Below the pieces are notes generated by a model that was not told the origin of the DNA, searched no databases, and saw only the letters and a list, made by a program, of their open reading frames with translations. 22,815 nucleotides of DNA from an uncultured Actinomycetes bacterium (GTDB lineage Bacteria > Actinomycetota > Thermoleophilia > Solirubrobacterales > 70-9): NCBI GenBank assembly GCA_946479725.1, contig CAMLHB010000019.1, forward strand, positions 1 to 22,815, read 5' to 3'. Within the stretch, counting starts at the first letter, position 1. Every line of letters begins with the position of its first letter. Shown here in pieces: positions 7,090 to 17,346 of this stretch. A program made the position numbers and the translations under genes.

Positions 7090-8328
7090 ATGACCACCGC
7101 AGCTCCAACCGCACCTCCACCCGCGCCCACCGCCGTCGCGGGCCTCACCACCAACCCCTACGGCCTCACCGCCGAGCAGTTCGAGCAGCTCGGCGAGGAG
7201 ATGAATGTCATCCGCCAGCGCGTCCTCGCCGACCGGGGCCAGCGCGACGCCGACTACATCCGCGGAATCGTCCGCGCCCAGCGCGGGCTCGAGGTCGCCG
7301 GCCGCGGCCTGCTCTGGGCCGGCGTCGTCCCGCCCTTCTGGCTCGCCGGGACCGCTGCCCTCTCGCTCTCCAAGATCCTCGACAACATGGAGATCGGCCA
7401 CAACGTGATGCACGGCCAGTACGAGTGGATGAACGACCCGAAGCTCTCGGGCAAGCAATTCGAGTGGGACACCGTCTGCCCCGCCGACCAGTGGCGCCAC
7501 TCCCACAACTACATGCACCACACCCACACCAACATCGTCGGCAAGGACCGCGACATCGGCTACGGGGTCCTGCGCATGTCCGAGGAGCAGGAGTGGAAGC
7601 CCTACTACCTCGGCAACCCGCTCTGGGCGGCGCTGCTGGCGACCTTCTTCGAGTACGGGGTGGCGCTGCACGACCTCGAAGTCGAGCGGATCGCCGAAGG
7701 CGAGATCAGCCTGACGGACAAGCGCGAGCTGCTGAAGGGGATCGGGACCAAGGTCCGCGCCCAGGCGCTGAAGGACTACGTCTTCTTCCCCGCCCTCTCC
7801 GGCCCGCTCTTCGCCTTCCCGCTTGCCGGCAACGCGACCGCCAACATCATCCGCAACCTCTGGTCGTTCACGATCATCTTCTGCGGCCACTTCCCGCAAG
7901 GGACGCACGAGTTCGACGAGGCGGAGACCGAGAACGAGACCCGCGGCCAGTGGTACCACCGCCAGCTGCTCGGTTCGGCCAACCTCAGCGGCAGCCCGCT
8001 CTTCCACATCCTCGCCGGCAACCTCAGCTTCCAGATCGAGCATCACCTCTTCCCCGACCTGCCGGCCAACCGCTACGCCGAGATATCGGTCCAGGTGCGA
8101 GAGATCTGCGAACGCTACGGCCTCCCCTACAACGTCGGCCCGCTGCACCGGCAGTTCGGCAGCGTCGTCAAGAAGATCGGCCGCCTGGCCCTGCCGGACT
8201 CGGCGGGGACGTTCGCCCGCGGGATCGGCGGCGCCGTCGGCGGCACGCTCGGCAGGGCGGGCAGGCTGCTGCGGCCGCGCGGGATAAACCACCTCGGGCG
8301 CGCGGTTTTTTCCCGATGGCGCGGCTAG
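7090..8328 (+). CDS. Membrane fatty acid desaturase (DesA3/linoleoyl-CoA desaturase-like)
   Basis: This 412-residue member of the membrane di-iron desaturase family has histidine boxes HNVMH at 104-108, HSHNYMHH at 137-144 and QIEHH at 315-319. The QIEHH form is typical of the front-end/linoleoyl type, distinct from the HNSHH form of the desaturase at 2228-3154. Hydrophobic segments lie near 75-100 and 225-265. It follows the reductase in one operon with its own SD site and is probably its electron acceptor. The last 18 or so codons contain a hairpin followed by six T's (8275-8311), so the coding end overlaps a terminator-like structure. Substrate position specificity cannot be read from sequence. 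Confidence 0.92.
   Translation: MTTAAPTAPPPAPTAVAGLTTNPYGLTAEQFEQLGEEMNVIRQRVLADRGQRDADYIRGIVRAQRGLEVAGRGLLWAGVVPPFWLAGTAALSLSKILDNMEIGHNVMHGQYEWMNDPKLSGKQFEWDTVCPADQWRHSHNYMHHTHTNIVGKDRDIGYGVLRMSEEQEWKPYYLGNPLWAALLATFFEYGVALHDLEVERIAEGEISLTDKRELLKGIGTKVRAQALKDYVFFPALSGPLFAFPLAGNATANIIRNLWSFTIIFCGHFPQGTHEFDEAETENETRGQWYHRQLLGSANLSGSPLFHILAGNLSFQIEHHLFPDLPANRYAEISVQVREICERYGLPYNVGPLHRQFGSVVKKIGRLALPDSAGTFARGIGGAVGGTLGRAGRLLRPRGINHLGRAVFSRWRG
8275..8311 (+). terminator. Terminator-like hairpin overlapping the end of the desaturase CDS
   Basis: The 7-bp stem CCGCGCG/CGCGCGG (8275-8281 and 8299-8305) has a 17-nt loop and six T's at 8306-8311. It lies before the stop codon at 8326-8328. The long loop weakens the call. 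Confidence 0.45.
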
Positions 8329-8370
8329 TACCTCGACATAACTTGGTGACACATCAGGTCATCAACTAAC

Positions 8371-8376
8371 GGGAGG
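8371..8376 (+). promoter_or_regulatory. Shine-Dalgarno site of the phasin-like gene
   Basis: GGGAGG lies 7 nt before the ATG at 8383. The 54-bp gap also holds AT-richer sequence (TAACTT near 8338-8343) that could be a promoter giving a leadered mRNA. Confidence 0.55.
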
Positions 8377-8382
8377 CAAGAA

Positions 8383-8682
8383 ATGGCAACCGCAACCGAG
8401 CCGCAGCCAACCGGTGCCGGCACGATCGAGAAGGGCGCCGAGCTCTCCGAGCAGGTGCTGCAGCAGGTGAAGGAGAGCCAGCGCAGCGCGATCGAGGCCG
8501 TCCGCGGCTTCATGGAGTCGGTCGACGAGGCGCTGCCGGACCACGAAGGCGGCCCATCGAAACGCCAGGAGATCATCGACTCGGCCCTGCAGATGTCGCA
8601 GAAGCTGGTCAAGACCGAGTACGACTTCCTCACCAGCGTCGTCCACAGCGCCGGCGAGGCCGTGTCCGGAGGGCGGAAATAG
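8383..8682 (+). CDS. Small phasin-like helical protein
   Basis: This 99-residue protein has no signal peptide or membrane segment. After a short Ala/Thr/Pro-rich N-terminus, it is predicted by eye to be amphipathic helix: SEQVLQQVKESQRSAIEAVRGFMESVDEALP, then EIIDSALQMSQKLVKTEYDFLTSVVHSAGEAV. That layout resembles phasins, which coat polyhydroxyalkanoate or lipid granules. No PHA synthase is present in the window, so the granule role is an inference. It has a good SD site and is followed 2 bp later by an alpha/beta hydrolase, so the two are likely co-translated. Confidence 0.75.
   Translation: MATATEPQPTGAGTIEKGAELSEQVLQQVKESQRSAIEAVRGFMESVDEALPDHEGGPSKRQEIIDSALQMSQKLVKTEYDFLTSVVHSAGEAVSGGRK
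8668..8673 (+). promoter_or_regulatory. Shine-Dalgarno-like site of the alpha/beta hydrolase
   Basis: GGAGGG lies 11 nt before the ATG at 8685, inside the end of the phasin-like gene. Confidence 0.4.
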
Positions 8683-8684
8683 CG

Positions 8685-9593
8685 ATGGGCCTGTGGGAGG
8701 TCAAGTCGGAGGTGCTGCACGGCCGCTCGGTCAGCTATGCCGAGGCCGGCGAAGGTCCCGTCCTACTGCTGATCCACGGCATGGCCGGGACCTTCGAGAA
8801 CTGGCAGGAGGTGGCGGAACCGCTGGCGCGCAACCACACGGTGATCGCCCCGGACCTGCCGGGCCACGGCGCCTCGGGCCCCGGCGGCGGCGACTACTCG
8901 ATCGGCGCCTTCGCCGCCGGCCTCCGCGACCTCCTCTTCGCACTCGACCACAAACGAGCCACGGTGGTCGGCCACTCTCTGGGGGGCGGTATTGCGATGC
9001 AGTTCGCCTACCAGTTCCCGGAGATGGTCGAACGCCTGGTCCTCGTCTCCAGCGGCGGCCTCGGGCCCGAGGTGAGCCCGCTACTGCGCGCCGCGTCTCT
9101 GCCCGGCGCCGACCTCTTCATCAACGCGACCGCGACGATCGGGCAGAAGGTCGTGCCGCCGCTGGCGCGCGGCCTGGCGGCGTTGGGGCTGCGCCCGAGC
9201 GCCGACCTGGCCGAGGTGCTCCGCGGCTACGGCAGCCTCACCGACCCGGTGCGGCGCAGCGCTTTCCTCTGCACGGTCCGCGCCGTGATCGGCGCCGGTG
9301 GGCAGCGCGTCGACGCCAGCGACCGGCTTTACCTCGCCGAGGCGATGCCGGTGCTGATCGTCTGGGGCGCCGACGACCCGATCATCCCGGTCCACCACGG
9401 CGAAGAAGCGCACGAGCGCATCCCCGGCAGCCGCCTGGAGATCTTCGACGGTGTCGGCCATATGCCGCAGATCGAGACGCCGCACCGCTTCGCCGAGACG
9501 GTGTCGAGCTTCCTCGAAGAGACCGAGCCGGCGCAGTTCAGCCTCGAGGAGTGGCTGGAGATCTTCAAGCAGGCCCGCGACGCGGCGGCGTAG
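8685..9593 (+). CDS. Alpha/beta hydrolase
   Basis: This 302-residue serine hydrolase has LLIHGMAG near 28-35 as the oxyanion region, nucleophile S98 in GHSLGG, an acid in WGADDPIIP (D230/D231), and the catalytic H259 in GVGHMPQ. The length and a cap region between about 120 and 200 fit the family of lipases, esterases and haloalkane dehalogenase-like enzymes. The substrate is unknown. Its pairing with a phasin-like protein and lipid genes makes an ester or lipid substrate (even a PHA-related one) reasonable, but the sequence does not prove it. It is convergent with cydB across 39 bp. Confidence 0.88.
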   Translation: MGLWEVKSEVLHGRSVSYAEAGEGPVLLLIHGMAGTFENWQEVAEPLARNHTVIAPDLPGHGASGPGGGDYSIGAFAAGLRDLLFALDHKRATVVGHSLGGGIAMQFAYQFPEMVERLVLVSSGGLGPEVSPLLRAASLPGADLFINATATIGQKVVPPLARGLAALGLRPSADLAEVLRGYGSLTDPVRRSAFLCTVRAVIGAGGQRVDASDRLYLAEAMPVLIVWGADDPIIPVHHGEEAHERIPGSRLEIFDGVGHMPQIETPHRFAETVSSFLEETEPAQFSLEEWLEIFKQARDAAA

Positions 9594-9632
9594 CGCCAAG
9601 ACGCTGCGGCGGCCCCAGTACCGGCTGGCAGC

Positions 9633-10637
9633 TCAATGCTCACTCTCCAGCAGGTCCCGCTGGCTGAGCGTGTAGAGAAGCCCGAGCGAGGGCAGGACGA
9701 GGACCGCGGCGGCGGCGAAGACGATGAAGATGATCGTCATCGTCGGGTCGGGGGCGGCGGCCTGGTCGATGCGAAGGCTGGTCGGCAGCAGGTAAGGGAA
9801 CTGGGCGACGCCCCAGCCCCAGATCACCGCGACGACGGCGCCGGCGGCGAGCGGACGCAGGGGCCGGCGGCCGCCGCGGCGCAGGACGGCGAGCAGGGCG
9901 ATGCCGCAGAGCAGCGAGAGGACGACCAGGGGCAGGCCCTCGGCGGTGAGGCGGTCGAAGACGTAGCGGGCTTCGGAGTGCAGGGCGAAGAGACCGGCGA
10001 CCGCGAAAGCCCCGGCGACGACGGCCGCGCCCAGCGCCCGCCGTTCGAACCAGCCCTCCATCTCCGCGTCGTCGGCGCGGCGGGCGTCGCCGACGAGGAA
10101 GACCGCAGCGAGGTAGGCGCCGGTGGCGACGAACATCGCCCCGATCAGCAGCGGCAGCGGCGCCAGCCAGCTGGAGAAGGCGTCGCCGTTGCCGGCGGCG
10201 GGGACGTTGCCGGCGGCGATCGCCCCGACCACGGTGCCCATGAAGAAGGGGGTGAGGACGGAGGAGATCGCAAACGTCGCGCCCATCGCCCGCCGCTCGC
10301 GCAGCCTCACGATCGACTTGCGGAAGGCGAAGCCGGCGCCGCGGAGGACGATCCCCAGGGCCGCCAGGGCGATCGGCACGTAGAGGGTCGTGAAGATCGC
10401 GCTGAAAGCGATCGGGAAGGCGGTCCAGAGGACGACGAGGACGAAGATCAACCAGACGTGGTTGGCCTCCCAGACCGGCGTCAGCGAGCGCTGGATCACG
10501 TCGCGCGGCCGCTGCCCGCGCTCGTCCCAGCCGGCAACCAGGTCCCAGAAGCCGCCGCCGAAGTCGGCGCCGCCGAAGAGCGCGTAGAAGGTCGCCCCGA
10601 CCCAGAGGATCGCCGCCGCGGCATCGGCCTTGCTCAC
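9633..10637 (-). CDS. cydB: Cytochrome bd ubiquinol oxidase subunit II
   Basis: This 334-residue polytopic membrane protein is the second core subunit of the bd-type quinol oxidase, which reduces oxygen to water without pumping protons. It has the family N-terminus AILWVGATFYALFGGADFGGGFWDL, then PVWEANHVWLIF and several further helices, with a short cytoplasmic C-terminus. The start is GTG at 10635-10637, overlapping the cydA stop in a GTGA arrangement, so it is translationally coupled to cydA. The longer frame upstream is antisense or out of frame with cydA and is not coding. No cydC/cydD assembly transporter genes follow in the window. Confidence 0.95.
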   Translation of the reverse strand: MSKADAAAAILWVGATFYALFGGADFGGGFWDLVAGWDERGQRPRDVIQRSLTPVWEANHVWLIFVLVVLWTAFPIAFSAIFTTLYVPIALAALGIVLRGAGFAFRKSIVRLRERRAMGATFAISSVLTPFFMGTVVGAIAAGNVPAAGNGDAFSSWLAPLPLLIGAMFVATGAYLAAVFLVGDARRADDAEMEGWFERRALGAAVVAGAFAVAGLFALHSEARYVFDRLTAEGLPLVVLSLLCGIALLAVLRRGGRRPLRPLAAGAVVAVIWGWGVAQFPYLLPTSLRIDQAAAPDPTMTIIFIVFAAAAVLVLPSLGLLYTLSQRDLLESEH

Positions 10638-12070
10638 GACCCACCCCCGCCGACGGGACGATTTCGGTCCGTATAGGACCGTTTTCGTCCCGTCGGCAAT
10701 GGTGGTGCGTACGGAGTGTCTCCTTCGAGGTCGGCGCCGGCCTCGCGCCAGCGGCGGGACATCGAGCGCAGGACGAGGATCGCGCCGGTGCCGAGGCCGG
10801 CGTAGAGGAGCAGCACCAGGGCGAAGCTGAACCAGATCCCCTGCGCCTCGGTCACCGCTTCGGAGGTGCGCATGTAGCCCTGGACGATCCAGGGCTGGCG
10901 CCCGACCTCGGTGACGATCCAGCCGCACCACAGCGCCAGCACCGCCCCCGCCCCGGAGATCGCGACCGCGCGCAGGAACCAGGGCGTCCGCGGCAGCTCC
11001 CGCCGCCGCCACCAGACGAAGGCGAACCAGGCGCAGAGGCCGAGCAGCGCGCTGCCGATCCCGACCATCGTGTCGAAGGCGAGGTGGAGCATCGTGTGGG
11101 CCGGCGGCTCTTCGTCGTCGGGGATGCTGTTCAGGCCGGTGACTTCGGTGCCGGTGCTGAAGCCGACCAGGAAGGAGTCGAGGCCGGGGATCCCGATCGC
11201 CCCCTTGACCCCGTTCTCGGTGCAGACGCCGCCGAGGTACTCGGTCTGGTCGGGGCCGGTCTTTTCGATGCACTCCATCGCCGCGAACTTGGCCGGCTGG
11301 TGGTCGGCGACTTCGCGCGCGGCGGTGTCACCGACGAAGAGCTGGATCGGGGTTGCGATCGCGGCGATCGTCAGCGGGATCACCAGGCCCAGCCGGTGCA
11401 GCCTGTCGCGCCGTCCCTTCAGCATCCCGACCGCGTAGACCGAGGCGACGAGGAAGCCGACCACCATGTAGGCGGCGAGGATCATGTGCATGACCTCGTA
11501 GCCGGTCGCCGGGTTGAAGAGGACCTTCAGCGGCTCGACGTCGGTCACCCTGCCGGCGGCGTCGAGGGTGAAGCCCTGCGGCTGGTTCATCCAGGCGTTG
11601 GCGGCGACGACCGAGAAGGCGCCGCCGATCCCGGTCACGACCATCGGCACCCCCGACCAGAAATGCGCCCAGGGGCTGAGCCGTTTCCAGCCGTAGATGT
11701 AGATCGCGAGGAAGATCGCCTCGACGAAGAAGAAGATCCCCTCGATCGCGAAGGCGACGCCGAAGGCCGCTCCGAAGCGGTCCATGAACTCGGGCCAGAG
11801 CAGGCCGAACTCGAAGGAGAGGACGGTGCCGGTGACGGCACCGACGGCGAAGGTGACCGCCATCGCCTTCGACCAGCGCCGGGCCAGCTCCAGCGCCCGC
11901 TCGTCGCCCTTCTTCAGGCCGTAGTAGTTGGCGACCAGCATCGTCGCCGGCAGCGCCACCCCGATGCAGGAGAGGACGATGTGGAAGCCGAGGGTGAAGG
12001 CCATCTGCTCGCGGGCGGCAAGCAGGTTCGACTCCGACGCTGCGAGCGGCAGCAGGTCGAGCGGCGGCAT
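10634..12070 (-). CDS. cydA: Cytochrome bd ubiquinol oxidase subunit I
   Basis: This 478-residue haem-binding subunit holds the quinol and oxygen sites of cytochrome bd. H30 in GFHIVLS is the N-terminal haem ligand, acidic residues lie in the EGIFFFVEAIF helix, a further histidine lies in GYEVMHMILA, and GRQPW is conserved near the C-terminus. The length and quinol loop suggest the short Q-loop type. The C-terminal tail (about the last 19 residues, PTGRKRSYTDRNRPVGGGGS) is encoded by palindromic element A copy 2, so the natural end was probably near YAPP. A TAGCCT box lies 6 nt before the ATG and overlaps the pgi stop. The gene follows pgi by 9 bp and overlaps cydB by 4 bp. Confidence 0.95.
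   Translation of the reverse strand: MPPLDLLPLAASESNLLAAREQMAFTLGFHIVLSCIGVALPATMLVANYYGLKKGDERALELARRWSKAMAVTFAVGAVTGTVLSFEFGLLWPEFMDRFGAAFGVAFAIEGIFFFVEAIFLAIYIYGWKRLSPWAHFWSGVPMVVTGIGGAFSVVAANAWMNQPQGFTLDAAGRVTDVEPLKVLFNPATGYEVMHMILAAYMVVGFLVASVYAVGMLKGRRDRLHRLGLVIPLTIAAIATPIQLFVGDTAAREVADHQPAKFAAMECIEKTGPDQTEYLGGVCTENGVKGAIGIPGLDSFLVGFSTGTEVTGLNSIPDDEEPPAHTMLHLAFDTMVGIGSALLGLCAWFAFVWWRRRELPRTPWFLRAVAISGAGAVLALWCGWIVTEVGRQPWIVQGYMRTSEAVTEAQGIWFSFALVLLLYAGLGTGAILVLRSMSRRWREAGADLEGDTPYAPPLPTGRKRSYTDRNRPVGGGGS
10649..10697 (-). repeat. Palindromic element A, copy 2 (forms the C-terminal tail of CydA)
   Basis: Perfect 13-bp outer arms (10649-10661, 10685-10697) are followed by a TTT/TTT internal loop and inner arms CGGTCC and GGACCG. 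The loop is GTATA on the plus strand, that is TATAC on the cydA sense strand. All three sense frames are open. It ends 12 bp before the cydA stop. Confidence 0.85.
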
Positions 12071-12076
12071 GCGAGA

Positions 12077-12082
12077 AGGCTA
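12077..12082 (-). promoter_or_regulatory. -10-like box TAGCCT before cydA
   Basis: TAGCCT on the minus strand is 6 nt from the cydA ATG. Its TAG is also the pgi stop codon. No SD site is present, so cydA may have its own leaderless transcript in addition to read-through. Confidence 0.3.
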
Positions 12083-13714
12083 GCGCCGCTGCGAGCGGTA
12101 GCGGCGGATCAGCGCGTTGGTCGAGCTGTCGTGCTTCAGCACCGGTTCGGCGTCCGACTCGAGCTCGGGGATGATCGCCTTGGCGAGGACCTTGCCCAAC
12201 TCCACCCCCCACTGGTCGAAGGAGTCGATTCCCCAGATCGCCCCCTGGGTGAAGACACTGTGCTCGTAGAGGGCGACGAGGCTGCCGAGCGTCGCCGGCG
12301 TCAGCCGCTCGGCGAGGATCGTGTTCGAGGGCCGGTTCCCCTCCATCACCCGGTGCGGGACGATCGCCTCCGGCGTCCCCTCCGCCCGCACCTCCTCGGG
12401 CGTTTTGCCGAAGGCGAGCGCTTCGCCCTGGGCGAAGACGTTCGACATGAGGATGTCGTGATGGTTGCCGAGCGGGTTGAGCGAGCTGGCGAAGCCGATG
12501 AAGTCGCAGGGGATGACCCGCGTCCCCTGGTGGATCAGCTGGTAGAAGCTGTGCTGGCCGTTGGTCCCCGGCTCCCCCCAGTAGACCTGGCCGGTCTCGT
12601 AGTCGACGTGGCAGCCGTCCAGGGTGACGTGCTTGCCGTTCGACTCCATCGTCAGCTGCTGCAGGTAGGCCGGGAAGCGGTGCAGGTACTGGTCGTAGGG
12701 CAGCACCGCCTGGGTTTCGAGGCCGAAGAAGTCGGCGTACCAAACCGCGAGCAGGCCCATGATCACCGGCAGGTTGGCTGCGATCGGCGCTTCGCGGAAG
12801 TGCTCGTCCATCGCGTGGAAGCCGGCCAGCATCTCCTCGAAGCGCGCCGGCCCGATCGCCAGCATCGTCGAGAGCCCGATCGCCGAATCCATCGAGTAGC
12901 GGCCCCCGACCCACTCCCAGAAACCGAACATGTTCCCGGTGTCGATCCCGAACCTCGAGACCTCCTCGGCGTTGGTCGAGACGGCGACGAAGTGCTTGGC
13001 GACGGCGTCCTCATCGCCGCCGAGACCGGCCAGCGACCACTCCCGCGCCGTATGCGCGTTGGTCATCGTCTCCAGGGTCGTGAAGGTCTTCGAGGAGATC
13101 ACGAAGAGGGTCTCCTCGGGGTCGAGGTCGCGGGTCTTCTCGGCGAAGTCGGTGCCGTCGACGTTGGAGACGAAGCGGAAAGCGATCTCTCGCTGCGAAT
13201 AGTGCTTGAGCGCCTCGTAGGCCATCACCGGGCCGAGGTCGGAGCCGCCGATGCCGATGTTGACGACGGCGCGGATGTTCTTCCCGGTGTGGCCGCGCCA
13301 CTGGCCCGAGCGCACCCGCTCGCAGAAGGCGGCCATCCGGTCGAGCGTCTCGTGGACCTGCTTGACGACGTCGACCCCGTCGACGACGAGCGAGCGCTCG
13401 CGCGGCATCCGCAGGGCGACGTGGAGGACGGCGCGGTCCTCGGAGACGTTGATGTGCTCGCCGGCGAACATCGCCTCGCGGCGGTCGAAGACGCCCCGCT
13501 GCTGCGCCAGCCCGCCGAGCAGCATCAGGGTCTCGTCGGTGATCCGGTTCTTCGAGAAGTCGAGGTAGAGGCCGGCCCCCTCGGCGACCAGCCGCTCGCC
13601 CCGCTTGGAATCGGCGGCGAAGAGATCGCGCAGGTGCTTGCCGCGGATCTGCTCGTAGTGCTTCTGGAGCTCGCCCCAGGCCGGCGCCTGGCGCAGCGCC
13701 GAGGGCTCGGTCAC
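12080..13714 (-). CDS. pgi: Glucose-6-phosphate isomerase
   Basis: This 544-residue cytoplasmic enzyme interconverts glucose-6-phosphate and fructose-6-phosphate. Visible signatures are [60 protein letters not shown] with the catalytic Glu/His region, and [12 protein letters not shown] with the catalytic lysine near the C-terminus. Length is close to that of the E. coli enzyme. The start is GTG at 13712-13714, overlapping the tal stop (GTGA), so it is coupled to transaldolase. Natural Tal-Pgi fusions are known in other bacteria; here the two remain separate but abut. Confidence 0.96.
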   Translation of the reverse strand: MTEPSALRQAPAWGELQKHYEQIRGKHLRDLFAADSKRGERLVAEGAGLYLDFSKNRITDETLMLLGGLAQQRGVFDRREAMFAGEHINVSEDRAVLHVALRMPRERSLVVDGVDVVKQVHETLDRMAAFCERVRSGQWRGHTGKNIRAVVNIGIGGSDLGPVMAYEALKHYSQREIAFRFVSNVDGTDFAEKTRDLDPEETLFVISSKTFTTLETMTNAHTAREWSLAGLGGDEDAVAKHFVAVSTNAEEVSRFGIDTGNMFGFWEWVGGRYSMDSAIGLSTMLAIGPARFEEMLAGFHAMDEHFREAPIAANLPVIMGLLAVWYADFFGLETQAVLPYDQYLHRFPAYLQQLTMESNGKHVTLDGCHVDYETGQVYWGEPGTNGQHSFYQLIHQGTRVIPCDFIGFASSLNPLGNHHDILMSNVFAQGEALAFGKTPEEVRAEGTPEAIVPHRVMEGNRPSNTILAERLTPATLGSLVALYEHSVFTQGAIWGIDSFDQWGVELGKVLAKAIIPELESDAEPVLKHDSSTNALIRRYRSQRR

Positions 13715-14814
13715 CCGGCCTTGACCCCGCTCTTGGAGCTGATCGTCTCCAGCATCTCTTCCCAGGACTTGTTGAAGCTTCCTTTGCCCTCCTCCTGGAG
13801 GCGGGCGGCGAGGGCGGCGACGTCGATCCCGGCCTCGGCGAACTCGGCCAGCACCTGCTCGGCGTTACCCCCGTCCTTGGGGAAGAGGTCGGCGACCTGG
13901 CCGTGGTCGGCGAATGCGTGCAGGGTCGGCTCCGGCATCGTGTTGACCGTCAGCGGCGAGGCGAAAGCCTCGATATAGAGGGTGTCGGAGGCGTCGGGGT
14001 CCTTGGTCCCGGTGCTGGCCCAGAGCAGTCGCTGCGGACGCGCGCCCTCGTTCATCAGCCGCCGCATCCGGTCGGATTCGAGCAGCTCGTTGTAAGCGCG
14101 GTAGGCGCGGCCGCCGATCGCGATCCCGAGCCGGTTGACCAGCTGCTCGGGCACGTCCTTGCCGACGGCAACGTCCCAGCGGCTCATGAAGATCGAGGCG
14201 ACCGAGGGCACATGGGGGTCGAGTCCGGCCTCGATCCGCCGCTCGATCCCGCGCATGTAGGCGTCGGCGGCGCCGAGGTACTGCTTGTCGTCGAAGAGCA
14301 GGGTGACGTTGATCGGGATACCGGCGAAGATCGACTCCTCGATCGCCTCGCGGCCGGCCTCGGTGCCGGGGATCTTGATGTAGAGGTTGTCGCGCTCGCC
14401 CTTGGCATGGAGCGCCTTCGCCTCCTCGATCGTCGCCGCGGCGTCGTCGGCGATCAGCGGCGAGACCTCGAGCGAGCAGAAACCATCGACCCCGGCGGTG
14501 CGGCGGGGGACGTCGGCGAAGAGGTCGCAGGCGTCGCGCAGGTCGGCCAGCGCCAGCTCGAAGAAGATCTTCTCGTTCTCGTTGGCGCCGACGCCCTCGC
14601 CGGCGGCCGCCTGCGGCGCCACCTCGGCGATCTGCTCGTCGTAGGCCTCGCCACCCGAAATCGCCTTGTCGAAGATCGTCGGGTTGGAGGTGAGGCCGGT
14701 GACCGAGAGGTCGCGGATGTAGCCCTCCAGCACCCCGTCGCGCAGCATCGGCCGGGTGATGTTGTCGAGCCAGAGGCTCTGGCCCAGTTCGTGCAGGCGC
14801 TGCGTCGGCTTCAT
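13711..14814 (-). CDS. tal: Transaldolase
   Basis: This 367-residue enzyme of the non-oxidative pentose phosphate pathway transfers a dihydroxyacetone unit between sugar phosphates. The Schiff-base lysine is K147 in [17 protein letters not shown] near 41-48, CSLEVSP near 113-119 and INVTLLF complete the barrel signatures. The ATG at 14812-14814 is chosen because an AGGAGG site lies 6 nt upstream; the longer frame is antisense or out of frame with tkt. The gene follows tkt by 10 bp and overlaps pgi by 4 bp. Confidence 0.96.
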   Translation of the reverse strand: MKPTQRLHELGQSLWLDNITRPMLRDGVLEGYIRDLSVTGLTSNPTIFDKAISGGEAYDEQIAEVAPQAAAGEGVGANENEKIFFELALADLRDACDLFADVPRRTAGVDGFCSLEVSPLIADDAAATIEEAKALHAKGERDNLYIKIPGTEAGREAIEESIFAGIPINVTLLFDDKQYLGAADAYMRGIERRIEAGLDPHVPSVASIFMSRWDVAVGKDVPEQLVNRLGIAIGGRAYRAYNELLESDRMRRLMNEGARPQRLLWASTGTKDPDASDTLYIEAFASPLTVNTMPEPTLHAFADHGQVADLFPKDGGNAEQVLAEFAEAGIDVAALAARLQEEGKGSFNKSWEEMLETISSKSGVKAG

Positions 14815-14820
14815 CTGGAG

Positions 14821-14824
14821 CCTC

Positions 14825-14826
<2 letters not shown>
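14821..14826 (-). promoter_or_regulatory. Shine-Dalgarno site of tal
   Basis: AGGAGG on the minus strand lies 6 nt before the tal ATG and overlaps the tkt stop codon. Confidence 0.75.
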
Positions 14827-16882
<2,056 letters not shown>

Positions 16883-16890
16883 GAGGGCCG

Positions 16891-16896
16891 ATCCTA
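16891..16896 (-). promoter_or_regulatory. -10-like box TAGGAT for tkt and the operon
   Basis: TAGGAT on the minus strand is 8 nt from the tkt ATG, with no SD site. The -35 region is weak. Confidence 0.4.
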
Positions 16897-16964
16897 GCCG
16901 CAACTGGCGGTCACAAGACATCGGGATGGCGCCCACCCCTGTTCTCTATCCTCTTCTAGACCAT

Positions 16965-17017
16965 AATCGATGTTTAAAGATCGGTATAAGTACAATATCG
17001 ATGGTAAAGTATCGATA
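16965..17017 (+). promoter_or_regulatory. Two HipB-type operator palindromes over the hipBA promoter
   Basis: Site 2 (16996-17017) is TATCGAT-N8-ATCGATA, a perfect 7-bp inverted repeat that ends on the A of the start codon. Site 1 (16965-16986) is AATCGAT-N8-ATCGGTA, the same layout with mismatches, 31 bp upstream (about three turns). The N8 spacing matches that known for E. coli HipB operators. TACAAT (16991-16996) or TAAAGT (17005-17010, 6 nt before ATG) could be the -10. The region is far more AT-rich than its surroundings. Confidence 0.65.
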
Positions 17018-17346
17018 TGAAGAGGAGCCACAATTATTCGCCGCGGACGCTGGAGGCAGCTGAGCTGCTCGGCGCTCGCATTCGATTGGCCAGGCGGGAA
17101 CGGCGCTGGACCCTGGAGGAGCTCGCGGAGCGGGTGGGAATCGGGGTGGTGACGATGCGGAAGATCGAGCAAGGCGACCCAAGCGTCGGCCTCGGCTTCG
17201 CCTTCGAGGCCGCGAGCCTGACGGGTGTCGCCCTCTTCCACGAAGAGCCCTCGCGCCTCTCCCTGGAAGCCGCCCGCGTAGACGACCGTCTCGCTGTCCT
17301 CCCGCGCCTGGTGCGCAAGCCCACCCGGATCGACAATGACTTCTGA
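17017..17346 (+). CDS. HipB-like antitoxin, XRE-family DNA-binding protein
   Basis: This 109-residue protein has a helix-turn-helix of the XRE/Cro type at about residues 18-60: LLGARIRLARRERRWTLEELAERVGIGVVTMRKIEQG. HipB proteins neutralise the HipA kinase and repress their own operon. The start overlaps the second operator, which fits autoregulation. The end overlaps the hipA-like gene by 11 bp, so the two are coupled. A GAGGAG stretch just after the ATG looks like an SD site but no in-frame start follows it closely. The tail is basic and not recognised. Confidence 0.85.
   Translation: MKRSHNYSPRTLEAAELLGARIRLARRERRWTLEELAERVGIGVVTMRKIEQGDPSVGLGFAFEAASLTGVALFHEEPSRLSLEAARVDDRLAVLPRLVRKPTRIDNDF

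Noticed and set aside
10638..11273. Open frame extending CydB upstream
   Set aside because: It is an arginine-rich out-of-frame reading of cydA; the CydB family start fits the GTG at 10637.
11084..13978. 964-codon plus-strand open frame
   Set aside because: Antisense to cydA, pgi and part of tal, which have clear family motifs; the product is a Val/Asp/Glu/Arg-rich shadow with no recognisable domain.
13970..13984. CTCGATATAGAG, a small TATA-centred palindrome in tal
   Set aside because: It encodes conserved transaldolase residues (YIEAFASPL) and has only 4-bp arms, so it is not an inserted element.
17021..17027. GAGGAG just inside the hipB-like gene as an SD site for a later start
   Set aside because: No suitable in-frame start codon follows at the right distance, and later starts would cut into the HTH domain.
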